In this document: positions 29,447 through 37,443 of the stretch, piece after piece
How the letters are laid out: each line of letters opens with the position of its first letter
Numbering within the stretch: position 1 is the stretch's first letter
Origin: Mycobacterium sp.
Lineage (GTDB): Bacteria; Actinomycetota; Actinomycetes; Mycobacteriales; Mycobacteriaceae
DNA: 49,063 nt
Assembly (NCBI GenBank): GCA_023264735.1
Contig: JAHFVD010000057.1
Span: 1 to 49,063, forward strand
Reading direction: 5' to 3'
Made by a program: the position numbers and the translations under genes
The notes under the pieces: model-generated
Database searches by the model: none
Told to the model about the DNA's origin: nothing
What the model saw: only the letters and a program-made list of their open reading frames with translations

Positions 29447-30220
29447 GTGACTGTGCGAATCACCATCCTTGGTTGCTCCGGCAGTGTTGTCGGGCCTGAT
29501 TCGCCGGCGTCCGGGTACCTGCTGACGGCACCGGACACACCCCCGCTCGTCCTTGATTTCGGCGGCGGGGTGCTCGGCGCGTTGCAGCGCTACGCCGACC
29601 CCAACGACGTGCACGTTCTGCTGTCGCATCTGCACGCCGACCACTGCCTGGATCTCCCCGGCCTGTTCGTGTGGCGCCGTTATCACCCGAGCCCGGCCAA
29701 GGGCCGCGGCGTGATGTACGGCCCCAGCGACACGTGGAGTCGGCTGGCCGCGGCGTCCTCGCCGATGGGCGGCGAGCTCGACGACTTCTCCGACATCTTC
29801 GAGATCCACCACTGGCAGGACAAGCAACCGGTGCAATTCGGCGCGCTGAAGGTGTTGCCGCGACTGGTGACGCATCCAACCGAGTCGTTCGGTATGCGGA
29901 TCACCGACCCGACCGGTGCCACCCTGGTCTACAGCGGTGACACCGGGGTCTGCGACTCGCTCGTCGAGTTGGCCAGCGGCGCCGACGTTTTCCTCTGCGA
30001 GGCGTCCTGGACGCATGCGCCCGACCGTCCGCCGCATCTGCATCTGTCGGGCACGGAGGCGGGCCAGATGGCCAAACGGGCCGGCGTCGGCGAGTTGTTG
30101 TTGACCCACATCCCGCCCTGGACTTCTCGTGAAGACGTGATCAGCGAGGCCAAGGCCGAGTTCGATGGGCCGGTGCACGCCGTCGTGTGTGGCGAGACCA
30201 TCGAGGTCCATCGGCACTGA
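29447..30220 (+). CDS. Metallo-beta-lactamase-fold cyclic-nucleotide phosphodiesterase (Rv1339-like)
   Basis: A 257-residue hydrolase with the zinc motif LLSHLHADHCLDL (His61, His63, Asp65, His66), YSGDTGVCDSL and LLTHIPPW. It is close to Rv1339, reported as an atypical class II cAMP phosphodiesterase. It therefore probably lowers cAMP made by cyclases such as the one at 4604-6208. Start: GTG at 29447 or, two codons later, GTG at 29453; I cannot decide between them. Confidence 0.88.
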   Translation: MTVRITILGCSGSVVGPDSPASGYLLTAPDTPPLVLDFGGGVLGALQRYADPNDVHVLLSHLHADHCLDLPGLFVWRRYHPSPAKGRGVMYGPSDTWSRLAAASSPMGGELDDFSDIFEIHHWQDKQPVQFGALKVLPRLVTHPTESFGMRITDPTGATLVYSGDTGVCDSLVELASGADVFLCEASWTHAPDRPPHLHLSGTEAGQMAKRAGVGELLLTHIPPWTSREDVISEAKAEFDGPVHAVVCGETIEVHRH

Positions 30221-30242
30221 CCCGCTCCGCTAGGGTTGCGAG

Positions 30243-31022
30243 GTGTCCCGACGACAAGACGGCAGGCTTGACGACGAGCTGCGGCCGGTCACCATCACCC
30301 GCGGCTTTACCTCCCATCCGGCCGGCTCGGTCCTGATCACTTTCGGTGAGACCCGGGTGATGTGCACGGCCAGCGTCACCGAAGGTGTGCCGCGCTGGCG
30401 CAAGGGCTCGGGGCAGGGCTGGCTGACCGCGGAGTACGCGATGTTGCCCGGGGCCACCCACACTCGATCGGATCGTGAATCGGTGAAGGGCCGCCTCGGC
30501 GGGCGCACCCAGGAGATCAGCCGGCTGGTCGGACGTTCACTGCGGGCCTGTATCGACCTGGCGGCCCTCGGTGAGAACACCGTTGCCATCGACTGCGATG
30601 TGCTGCAGGCCGACGGCGGGACGCGGACCGCGGCGATCACCGGCGCCTACGTCGCGCTCTCGGATGCGGTCACCTATCTGGCTGCGGGCGGCAAGTTGTC
30701 CGATCCGCGCCCGCTGTCGTGCGCCATTGCCGCGGTCAGTGTCGGCGTCGTCGACGGCCGGGTGCGTCTGGACCTTCCCTACGAGGAGGATTCGCGCGCC
30801 GAGGTCGACATGAACGTCGTCGCTACCGACACCGGAACCCTGGTCGAGATTCAGGGCACCGGTGAGGGTGCGACGTTCCCGCGCTCGACGCTGGACAAGA
30901 TGCTCGATGCCGCACTTGCCGGATGCGAGACGCTGTTCGCCGTGCAGCGCGAAGCGCTGGAACTGCCGTATCCCGGGGTGCTGCCGGAAGGGCCGCCGTC
31001 GAAGAAGGCGTTCGGCTCCTGA
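30243..31022 (+). CDS. rph: Ribonuclease PH
   Basis: Phosphorolytic 3'-5' exoribonuclease that trims tRNA 3' ends. The 259-residue protein contains RPVTITRGF at the start, [17 protein letters not shown], the phosphate-binding [33 protein letters not shown] and [19 protein letters not shown] start at 30243. It is followed by rdgB, whose coding sequence overlaps the rph stop; the pair matches Rv1340-Rv1341. Confidence 0.96.
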   Translation: MSRRQDGRLDDELRPVTITRGFTSHPAGSVLITFGETRVMCTASVTEGVPRWRKGSGQGWLTAEYAMLPGATHTRSDRESVKGRLGGRTQEISRLVGRSLRACIDLAALGENTVAIDCDVLQADGGTRTAAITGAYVALSDAVTYLAAGGKLSDPRPLSCAIAAVSVGVVDGRVRLDLPYEEDSRAEVDMNVVATDTGTLVEIQGTGEGATFPRSTLDKMLDAALAGCETLFAVQREALELPYPGVLPEGPPSKKAFGS

Positions 31023-31630
31023 CTCGGTTACTCGTCGCCAGCCGCAACGCCAAGAAGCTGGCCGAGCTGCGCCGGGTGCTCGACGCCGCCGGGGTGTCCG
31101 GGCTGACTCTGGTGTCACTGGATGATGTGCCGCCCTTCGAGGAGGCTCCCGAAACCGGCGCCACCTTCGAGGAGAACGCGTTGGCCAAGGCGCGCGACGG
31201 CTATGCCGCCACCGGCCTGCCGACGGTCGCTGACGACTCGGGGATCGCGGTCGCCGCCCTCAACGGAATGCCGGGTGTGCTCTCGGCACGGTGGGCCGGC
31301 GCGCACGGTGCGGATGCCGCGAACAACGACCTGCTGCTGGCCCAGTTGCGTGACGTTCCCGAGGATCGGCGTTCGGCGGCGTTCGCGTCGGCGTGCGCAC
31401 TGGTCTACGGACCCGGTCCCGACGACTGCACGGTTGTCCGCGGCGAGTGGCCCGGGGTGATCGCCCGAGAGTCACGTGGCGACGGCGGGTTCGGTTATGA
31501 CCCACTGTTCGTGCCGGAGGGGGAGACCCGCAGCGCCGCGCAGCTCAGTCCGGAGGAGAAGGATGCGGCATCGCACCGCGGCCGGGCGCTCGCGCTGCTG
31601 ATACCGGCGCTGCGTGCGCTGGTCAGCTGA
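31019..31630 (+). CDS. rdgB: Non-canonical purine NTP pyrophosphatase (RdgB/HAM1)
   Basis: Hydrolyses ITP, XTP and dITP to keep damaged purines out of nucleic acids. The family core is plain: [41 protein letters not shown] and [15 protein letters not shown]. The start is odd. No ATG, GTG or TTG lies near the expected position. CTG at 31019 overlaps the rph stop (CTGA), has a GAAGG-type Shine-Dalgarno, and gives 203 residues, the family length. The only upstream ATG, at 30923, lies 100 bp inside rph and would add 32 unlikely residues. Confidence 0.88.
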   Translation: MTRLLVASRNAKKLAELRRVLDAAGVSGLTLVSLDDVPPFEEAPETGATFEENALAKARDGYAATGLPTVADDSGIAVAALNGMPGVLSARWAGAHGADAANNDLLLAQLRDVPEDRRSAAFASACALVYGPGPDDCTVVRGEWPGVIARESRGDGGFGYDPLFVPEGETRSAAQLSPEEKDAASHRGRALALLIPALRALVS

Positions 31631-31643
31631 GCACCGCGCGTAG

Positions 31644-31677
31644 GGTATGACCGACGACATACCTTGTCAGCTGTCGG
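31644..31677 (+). promoter_or_regulatory. Inverted repeat and operator-like half-site in the tetR leader
   Basis: GGTATG and CATACC form a 6-bp inverted repeat with an 8-nt spacer at 31644-31663. Immediately after, TCAGCTGTCGG (31667-31677) matches 10 of 11 bases of the operator arm TCATCTGTCGG found at 32389-32399. This suggests that the TetR protein encoded from 31691 binds its own leader. It overlaps the region just before the GGAGG of tetR. Confidence 0.45.
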
Positions 31678-31690
31678 AGGCCCCACGACC

Positions 31691-32305
31691 ATGACCGCCC
31701 CAGACGGAGGCCGCTCACGAAGCGGCATTCCCGCCGAGGTCATCGCTGCCAGTCGCAAGAACTTCCTCCACTTCGGCGTCAGCCGCACCACGATGGCGGA
31801 CATTGCCCGAGCGGTCGGCATCCCCAGGCAGACGCTGTACAGCTATGTGTCCTCTCGCGAGGATCTGGTCGACGCCGTGCTCGTGCGGCGGATCCAGGAG
31901 ATCGCCGACGACATCAAGCCGGCGAGTACAGCACGTCGTTCCTTCGAAGACGCGTTTGTCGAAACCTCCTTGGCCGCAGTGGACAAGGCGCGCACCGACC
32001 CCGAGTTGATGAACATCTTCACGACCGGCCCCGCTGATCGGGTCAGGGATGTGGTCACCGGTGACTTTCCCGAGATCCACGCCATCGTCGCGAACCTTCT
32101 CGGCCCGATCTTTGACCGCGGCGAGGAAGCGGGCGTGCTCCGCACCGACAAGACCCGCGATGAGATCGTCGACTGGATCCGCGTGGTCTACCTGGCGCTG
32201 ATCAATCAGCCCCACGGGAATGCGGAGCAGGAGAAGGCCTACGTCGCAGACTTCCTGCTGCCGTCAATCATGTTCTCCCGCAAGCGCGTAACCAAACGCG
32301 GCTAA
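31691..32305 (+). CDS. TetR/AcrR-family transcriptional regulator
   Basis: A 204-residue regulator. The N-terminal HTH is HFGVSRTTMADIARAVGIPRQTLYSYVSSRED (cited in two stretches: 27-45 and 46-58). The C-terminal ligand domain has no recognisable signature. Start choice: ATG at 31691 with GGAGG upstream; a TTG nine codons earlier is possible. It stands in front of the six-TM/oxidase-subunit genes in the same direction. The palindrome at 32369-32399 covers their promoter, so this protein probably represses that operon. The ligand is unknown. Confidence 0.85.
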   Translation: MTAPDGGRSRSGIPAEVIAASRKNFLHFGVSRTTMADIARAVGIPRQTLYSYVSSREDLVDAVLVRRIQEIADDIKPASTARRSFEDAFVETSLAAVDKARTDPELMNIFTTGPADRVRDVVTGDFPEIHAIVANLLGPIFDRGEEAGVLRTDKTRDEIVDWIRVVYLALINQPHGNAEQEKAYVADFLLPSIMFSRKRVTKRG

Positions 32306-32368
32306 TCGCGGTTCCGGCCGTCCGGCCGTACCTGTCATCTCCCGATTCCAGCGTGGGGGTACCGCGTG

Positions 32369-32412
32369 CCGACAGATGACAGTTGACATCATCTGTCGGA
32401 CGCCGATACGGT
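32369..32412 (+). promoter_or_regulatory. Promoter with palindromic operator for the oxidase-subunit operon
   Basis: CCGACAGATGA (32369-32379) and TCATCTGTCGG (32389-32399) are perfect 11-bp inverted arms with a 9-nt spacer. Inside the spacer and edge lies a perfect -35 TTGACA (32383-32388). A TACGGT at 32407-32412 fits the -10 pattern with an 18-bp spacer and ends 7 nt before the ATG at 32420, implying a leaderless mRNA. A repressor bound to the arms would cover the -35, so this is a likely TetR-controlled promoter. Confidence 0.7.
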
Positions 32413-32419
32413 GGCGATC

Positions 32420-33214
32420 ATGGAACAGCGGTTTGTGCCCAGCATGCATCGGTGGGCGCTGTGGACGGGCGGCCCGCTGATGACGGCCATGTATCTCGTC
32501 GGCTGGTTGGTGTGTGCACGCATGCTGCCCACGCCGAGTCCCAGTTGGACGGCCCAACAGTTGTCGGACTGGCTCGTCGACCACGGCACCGGCTTGCTGC
32601 TGGGCTGTCTGCTGATGATCGCCGGCTGCGGTCTGTGGGGCGCCTGGGTCGCCGCGCTGACCGTCTGGACCTACCGCACCGAATCTCGTTTCCCCGTGCT
32701 GACATTCACCCAACTGATCTGTGTCGCGACGGGCCTGACCTTCTTCATCTTCGACACGCTGTTCTGGTCGGTCGCCGCCTTCCGCGCCGGACGGGTCAGC
32801 CCCGAAATCACCCAACAGCTCTGGGACGTCGGCTGGTTCGGCTTCCTGTTCACAATTTCGGTGTACATCGTGTGGGCGGTGGCGTGGGCGCTGGGCATCC
32901 TGCTCAATCCGCCCGAGTACCAGGTCTTTCCACGGTGGGCCGCATTCGTCACGTTCGGATCCGTGATGTGCTGGTCGGTCGGCCTGCTGATCATCTTCTT
33001 CAAGGACGGCCCGTTCTCCTACGCTGGTGTTCCGGCCATGTGGTTGCCGATCAGTGAGTTCTTCGTGTGGCTGGTCATCATCGACGTCCTTGCCCGTAAG
33101 GCCATCACACGCCAGGAACAGCTCAGCGCGATCGAAGGCCTCGAACGTGGAAGCGAGTTCGGCATCTATCCGCCGCAACGCGCAGAAGCCGCTACCCAGG
33201 CAATGGGGGTCTAG
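32420..33214 (+). CDS. Six-TM membrane protein of unknown function, oxidase-module partner
   Basis: A 264-residue protein with about six hydrophobic segments (12-33, 48-75, 91-116, 134-157, 169-190, 201-221) and a polar C-terminal tail. No conserved enzymatic motif is evident. Start choice: ATG at 32420 directly downstream of a -10 element (leaderless); a GTG three codons earlier overlaps the -10 and is unlikely. It is followed 3 bp later by an oxidase subunit III-like gene, so it is probably part of one membrane assembly. I do not recognise the family. Confidence 0.75.
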   Translation: MEQRFVPSMHRWALWTGGPLMTAMYLVGWLVCARMLPTPSPSWTAQQLSDWLVDHGTGLLLGCLLMIAGCGLWGAWVAALTVWTYRTESRFPVLTFTQLICVATGLTFFIFDTLFWSVAAFRAGRVSPEITQQLWDVGWFGFLFTISVYIVWAVAWALGILLNPPEYQVFPRWAAFVTFGSVMCWSVGLLIIFFKDGPFSYAGVPAMWLPISEFFVWLVIIDVLARKAITRQEQLSAIEGLERGSEFGIYPPQRAEAATQAMGV

Positions 33215-33217
33215 CGC

Positions 33218-33862
33218 ATGTCGCTGATCGATACGCACACAACAGGTTCGGTAGCGGATGAGGCCGTGCCTCGCGAACAGGCGATAGCCGCGCGCAGTTG
33301 GGTTCCCGGTGAAGCCGGGATCTGGGCGCTGATCCTGACCGACCTCGGGGTTTTCACCGTCTACTTCGTCACGTTCATGTACCAGTGGCCGCACAACCGC
33401 GCGGCCTTCGCCGCCGGCCACGCGGCGATCAACATGTCGGCCGGCATCCTCAATACGTTCTTCCTGTTGTCGGCGTCGCTGTTCGTCGCACTCGGTGTGC
33501 AGCGCATCCGATTGGGCCTCGTCGCCCAGACGCGAAGGCTTTTCGCGTTCGCTGGTGTTGCCGGCGCCGCGTTCGTGGTCAACAAATACTTCGAGTGGTC
33601 GCACGAACTGTCCCAGGGGCACACACCCCGGACCGACACGTTCTTCCAGATGTACTTCGTGCTCACCGGGATTCACCTGGTGCACGTCCTGATCGCTATG
33701 ACGCTGCTGCGGTTCATGTGGAGCCGGGCCAAAGCCGTTCGCGGCGCGCCCACTTTCGGCCAGGCCAGATTCATCGAAAACTGCGCCAGCTACTGGCACA
33801 TGGTCGACCTGCTCTGGCTGGTTCTGCTCGCGCTCTTCTACTTGATGGGACGGACTGGCTGA
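33218..33862 (+). CDS. Cytochrome c oxidase subunit III-like (NorE-like) membrane protein
   Basis: A 214-residue protein of the heme-copper oxidase subunit III family, with about five TM segments. GEAGIWALILTDLGVFTVYF, NTFFLLSASLFVALG, the HELSQGHTPRTDTFFQMYF stretch and IHLVHVLIAM with terminal YWHMVDLLWLVLLALFYL are family signatures. No subunit I or II gene is in the window, so this is not the aa3 oxidase CtaE copy. NorE, a subunit III relative beside nitric oxide reductase, is the nearest analogue by context. Its stop overlaps the subunit IV-like start. Confidence 0.85.
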   Translation: MSLIDTHTTGSVADEAVPREQAIAARSWVPGEAGIWALILTDLGVFTVYFVTFMYQWPHNRAAFAAGHAAINMSAGILNTFFLLSASLFVALGVQRIRLGLVAQTRRLFAFAGVAGAAFVVNKYFEWSHELSQGHTPRTDTFFQMYFVLTGIHLVHVLIAMTLLRFMWSRAKAVRGAPTFGQARFIENCASYWHMVDLLWLVLLALFYLMGRTG

Positions 33863-34149
33863 TGACGGCGACCACTCAGAACAAGTCGACGGTTCGCGTC
33901 GTGGGCGCCTGGGGCGTTCTCATGGTCCTCACCGCGGCGTCGTGGTGGATGGGCGCCGACCACGGGATCGCCGGCCTCGGATTCGACGTCGTCGCCGTCG
34001 GCATTCTGGTGCTCACTTTCGCCAAGATCGCCGTCGTCGGCCACTCGTTCATGGAACTGCGGGAGGCTGCTCCCTGGCTGCAGCGGACGTTCTTCGGGTG
34101 GTGCGCCGCGACGTGCGTCGTCCTCAGCGCGATGTATCTGAGCATGTAG
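33862..34149 (+). CDS. Cytochrome c oxidase subunit IV-like (NorF-like) small membrane protein
   Basis: A 95-residue protein with three TM helices (about 14-30, 36-58, 73-92). VVGAWGVLMVLTAASWWMG, ILVLTFAKIAVVGHSFMELR and FFGWCAATCVVLSAMYL fit the prokaryotic COX4-like family. ATG overlaps the stop of the subunit III-like gene (TGATG), showing coupled translation. It resembles the NorE-NorF arrangement. It likely stabilises a membrane complex whose catalytic subunit is encoded elsewhere; this is inference. Confidence 0.82.
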   Translation: MTATTQNKSTVRVVGAWGVLMVLTAASWWMGADHGIAGLGFDVVAVGILVLTFAKIAVVGHSFMELREAAPWLQRTFFGWCAATCVVLSAMYLSM

Positions 34150-34224
34150 GCGCGGCGACCGCGCTGGTCTGAGGAAAATTTGCCGTGTTTTTTCTAGCGC
34201 ATCTAACTGTGTCATGATGCTCGG

Positions 34225-35673
34225 GTGGGTCGTCACTCGGTCCGGGCGGCGCACCCCGGGGTTCTGATCGCCGTTCTGGCGGCTGCCGGCATCAGTGTGT
34301 CGCTGATGCAGACACTGATGATCCCGCTGATTCCCGAACTTCCGACGCTTCTGCACACCAGCCCGGCCAATGCGTCGTGGGCGATCACGGTGACGCTGCT
34401 GACCGCCGCGGTGGCGACGCCGGTGTTCGGCCGGCTCGGCGACATGTATGGACCCAAGCCGATGCTCATCGTCTGCGCGGCCATCTTGACGGTCGGCTCG
34501 TTGCTTGCCGCGATGACCAGCTCACTGTTGCCGTTCATCGTCGGGCGCGGACTGCAGGGCTTCGGCATCCCGATCATCCCGCTGGCCATCAGCGTGCTGC
34601 GGGCCTCGATACCGGCCGACCGGGTCGGCTCGGCGATGGGGTTGATCAGCGCGTCGGTAGGGGTCGGCGGCGCACTCGGGCTACCGCTGTCGGCGGTGAT
34701 CGCCGAGAAAGCTGACTGGCACATGCTGTTCTGGTGCGCGGCCGGCCTCGGCGTTGCATCGTTGTTGCTGTTCTACTTCCTGGTGCCGAAGGTCCCCACC
34801 ACGTCGAATGACCGGCTGGACCCGCTCGGCACGGTGCTGCTGACCATCGGACTGGTGACCCTGCTGGTGCCGATCTCCAAGGGCTCGACGTGGGGGTGGA
34901 TGAGCACCACGACACTGTCGCTGTTCGGCACCTGTCTTGCGGTCTTCGCGGTCTTCGCGTTCTGGCAGTTCCGGGTGGAAGCACCGATCGTCGACCTGCG
35001 CACGACGCTCAAACGGCCCGTACTGACCACCAACGTGGCCTCGGTCGCGGTCTGCTTTGCGTGGTTCGCGATGTCGCTGGTCGGACCGCAAATTCTCGAG
35101 CTGCCTCCCCAAACTGGCTTCGGGCTGGGCCAATCGATGCTCCAGGCGGGTCTGTGGATGGCGCCCGGTGGCCTGGCGATGATGGCCGCGGCGCCCATCG
35201 CTGCGCGAACCGCGGCTAGGCGGGGGGCGAAATTCACCCTCGTTGTCGGCGCGGTGATCATCGCCGGCGCCTATCTGGCCGGCGCCTATCTCTTGATCGG
35301 CCCTGTGCAGGTGATGATGGTCAACATCGTCCTCAGCTTCGGCGTGGGCTTCGCGTACTCGTCTCTGCCGGCGCTCATCAACGCGGCCGTGCCGATGTCA
35401 GAAACGGCCGCCGCCAACGGAATCAACGCGCTGGGGCGCTCATTCGGGACGGCGGTATCCAGTGCGGTCGTCGGGGCGGTGTTGTCGGCGATGACGATCT
35501 CGTTCGCCGGTCACATGGTGCCGTCGCTGGCGGGATTCCGCGTCGCGCTGCTGGCGGCCGCCGGCGCCGCGGCACTGGCCGCGGTGATCGCACTGACACT
35601 CCCGACTCCGGCCGGCGCAATCGCCCCGGACTGGTTGCCGGAGGAACTCGAGCTAGAGGCCGATCCGGTTTAG
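34225..35673 (+). CDS. MFS drug-transporter-like protein (DHA2 family, 14 TM)
   Basis: A 482-residue permease with about 14 TM helices, fitting the DHA2/EmrB-type group. Motif A-like GRLGDMYGPKPMLI follows TM2; motif C-like GVGGALGLPLSAVI lies in TM5. Start is GTG at 34225. A CATGAT at 34213-34218 is a possible -10 that would make the message leaderless. It lies 75 bp after the oxidase-subunit genes, in the same direction, so it could be read from the TetR-controlled promoter too. The substrate is not readable. The stop overlaps the convergent DUF3817 gene by 4 bp. Confidence 0.85.
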   Translation: MGRHSVRAAHPGVLIAVLAAAGISVSLMQTLMIPLIPELPTLLHTSPANASWAITVTLLTAAVATPVFGRLGDMYGPKPMLIVCAAILTVGSLLAAMTSSLLPFIVGRGLQGFGIPIIPLAISVLRASIPADRVGSAMGLISASVGVGGALGLPLSAVIAEKADWHMLFWCAAGLGVASLLLFYFLVPKVPTTSNDRLDPLGTVLLTIGLVTLLVPISKGSTWGWMSTTTLSLFGTCLAVFAVFAFWQFRVEAPIVDLRTTLKRPVLTTNVASVAVCFAWFAMSLVGPQILELPPQTGFGLGQSMLQAGLWMAPGGLAMMAAAPIAARTAARRGAKFTLVVGAVIIAGAYLAGAYLLIGPVQVMMVNIVLSFGVGFAYSSLPALINAAVPMSETAAANGINALGRSFGTAVSSAVVGAVLSAMTISFAGHMVPSLAGFRVALLAAAGAAALAAVIALTLPTPAGAIAPDWLPEELELEADPV

Positions 35674-36029
35674 AGGTTGAACCGGGTCTTGAGCTCCCGG
35701 GTCTGAACCTGCTCGACGATGATGCCCAGCAGCGGAATGGTGCCGGCCAGCAGCACGCCGATGGTCTTGGCGATCGGCCAGCGCACCTTGACCGCGAGGT
35801 TGGCGGTGAACAGCAGATAGATGAAGTAGACCCAGCCGTGTACCACACCGATCCAGGTCGGCGGGTCGTCGACCTTCACGATGTACTTCAGCACCATCTC
35901 GTAGCAGAGTGCGATCAGCCAGATGCCCGTGGTCCACGCCAGCACCCGGTAGCCGAGAAGGGCTTTGCGGATCGTCTCGTTCGGCTCGCCCGCCTGCGTG
36001 TTGGCTTCGGGCGACTCGGGTGCACTCAT
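35670..36029 (-). CDS. DUF3817 membrane protein (Rv1342c-like)
   Basis: A 119-residue protein with three TM segments (about 28-50, 58-78, 86-105). KALLGYRVLAWTTGIWLIAL and GVVHGWVYFIYLLFTANLA are DUF3817 features and match Rv1342c in size. Function unknown. It overlaps the upstream gene by 4 bp (ATGA), forming a coupled pair as in Rv1343c-Rv1342c. It is a paralogue of the protein at 10025-10399. Confidence 0.87.
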   Translation of the reverse strand: MSAPESPEANTQAGEPNETIRKALLGYRVLAWTTGIWLIALCYEMVLKYIVKVDDPPTWIGVVHGWVYFIYLLFTANLAVKVRWPIAKTIGVLLAGTIPLLGIIVEQVQTRELKTRFNL

Positions 36030-36418
36030 GCGGTGGTCCTGTTCTGGTCTTCGTGGGTCTTGTCGGCCTTGGCCAGCTCGGCGAGGTAGGCGTTGTATTC
36101 GCGCATGGCGGGATCGAGCTCATCGGAAGTGGTCTGGGCCGTGGGCCGTTCGGGCAGCAGCCCGGCGGGGATTTCGGTGACCGTGTCGGCCGTCGGCGCC
36201 GCCTCGGACGGGGCTTCCTCGTAGCGGATGAACTTGCGGTAGGCGTACACGCAGAAGGCGGCGAACATCGGCCACTGCAGCGCGTAGCCCAGGTTTTGGA
36301 AGGTGCCCGAGTTCGACTCGAATCGGCTCCACTGCCACCAGCCCAGGGCCAGGCAGGCGCTGGCGGCGATGATCACTCCGATGATCAGCGCGAACCTGCG
36401 GCGGCGGGTCGTGGACAC
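36026..36418 (-). CDS. lprD: LprD-like small membrane protein or lipoprotein
   Basis: A 130-residue protein, start GTG at 36418. A basic N-terminus (TTRRRR) and hydrophobic segment lead to AASACLALGWWQW, where Cys could serve as a lipobox cysteine; it may equally be a simple TM anchor. A second hydrophobic segment covers NLGYALQWPMFAAFCVYAYRKF. The C-terminus REYNAYLAELAKADK is conserved with Rv1343c. The lipidation claim is inherited from the M. tuberculosis name and is doubtful. Coupled to the DUF3817 gene. Confidence 0.8.
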   Translation of the reverse strand: MSTTRRRRFALIIGVIIAASACLALGWWQWSRFESNSGTFQNLGYALQWPMFAAFCVYAYRKFIRYEEAPSEAAPTADTVTEIPAGLLPERPTAQTTSDELDPAMREYNAYLAELAKADKTHEDQNRTTA

Positions 36419-36467
36419 ACCACGACGGTACCGTGCCAGCGGTTATAGGTTCACCGGTGCGTGACGC

Positions 36468-37209
36468 TCAGCACTTGGGACCGATGAATTCGTCGAGGCG
36501 CGCGGTGGCGGCCTTGCGGTAGATCGAGACGACGTATTTGGTCGACCGGGTCCACGTGATGCCGAGCTGATCGAGGGTGTCGGTGAACAGGCCGAGGATG
36601 TCTTCTCCAGTGGTTGGTGAAGTGGTAGCGGATGCTCTTCACGCCACGGTCGTTTGCGATGACGCGGCAGCCGTCACTGTGTATCAGGCCTCGGATGAAG
36701 TCTTCTGGTGCTTGGTCGACGAGTTCTTGCTGCCACGGTTCCAGCTTGATCAGCCTTCGGTGCTTGAGGCCTGGACCATGCTGAGGGAACAGGCATGGCC
36801 AGTGCTTGGAGTAGAGGCCGACAACGGCACATCCTTGGGGTTGCCAATCAACCGAGGCGTCCTGTCTTGGCATCACCGCGTTAATGGCTCTCCGGCAGCC
36901 GTCGATGATGCCGGGATATTTCTTGTCCAACGAAATCCTGAGCTTCCACACCCGATTCATTCGTGAGATGCAGCCGTCCCCGAGATACAGACCGAGGAGG
37001 TAGCAATAGTCCTTCACCGGTAGGTCGTTGAAGTCATGCACGATGCCGCAGGGCGCGTATGCGGTCGGGCGTCCCCTCTTCGCCGGTGGTCGGCAGCGCC
37101 AGTCTCTGACTGTCGGTCGAGGTATGCCCGTTCGCCGGAATATCTCGCAGTCGTTGACACCAGCGGCAATGAGTCGCTGTACGGTCTCGAAGTCTTCAGA
37201 GGTACGCAT
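36468..37209 (-). pseudogene. HTH plus LAGLIDADG-type endonuclease-like gene with +1 frameshift
   Basis: The N-terminus (1-45) has an HTH, DCEIFRRTGIPRPTVRDW. Two LAGLIDADG-like helices follow: YLLGLYLGDGCI (70-81) and FIRGLIHSDGCRV (171-183), each with an acidic metal-binding position. After HFTNH near 36607 the frame turns to Arg/His-rich nonsense. One base away, another frame reads EDILGLFTDTLDQLGITW and continues to DEFIGPKC with a stop at 36468. So one extra base breaks the second repeat. It may be inactivated, or an assembly error. It sits 87 bp from tRNA-Leu, on the opposite strand. Confidence 0.78.
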
Positions 37210-37296
37210 CGGGGCCGCCTCTCTGCATCAACATCGACGCTAGGACTGCCCACCGACAGATTCGGCTGTGGCGTTCGAGGTAGACTCAGACGTCTT

Positions 37297-37380
37297 GCGG
37301 GCGTGGCGGAATTGGTAGACGCCATGGCTTTAGGTGCCATTGTTCGAAAGAGCGTGGGGGTTCGAGTCCCTCCGCCCGCA
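37297..37380 (+). tRNA. tRNA-Leu, anticodon UAG
   Basis: Acceptor stem GCGGGCG pairs with CGCCCGC (37373-37379), with A as discriminator. The anticodon arm is ATGGC-TTTAGGT-GCCAT with anticodon TAG, reading CUA. The variable arm is long, as in class II tRNAs, and the T arm GGGGGTTCGAGTCCCTC is standard. CCA is not encoded. Confidence 0.96.
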
Positions 37381-37443
37381 CAATTTCGGCGATGCGATCG
37401 GACCGTTCGAGGCCGTCCAGCCAATGCCGAATAGTGTTCAGGC

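Noticed and set aside
37210..37380. tRNA-borne integration site (att) or mobile island
   Set aside because: No integrase, transposase or direct repeat of the tRNA 3' end was seen nearby.
37381..37443. Possible DosR box upstream of the universal stress protein
   Set aside because: Only a loose GGACC...GGCCGTCC pattern, too far from the known consensus.
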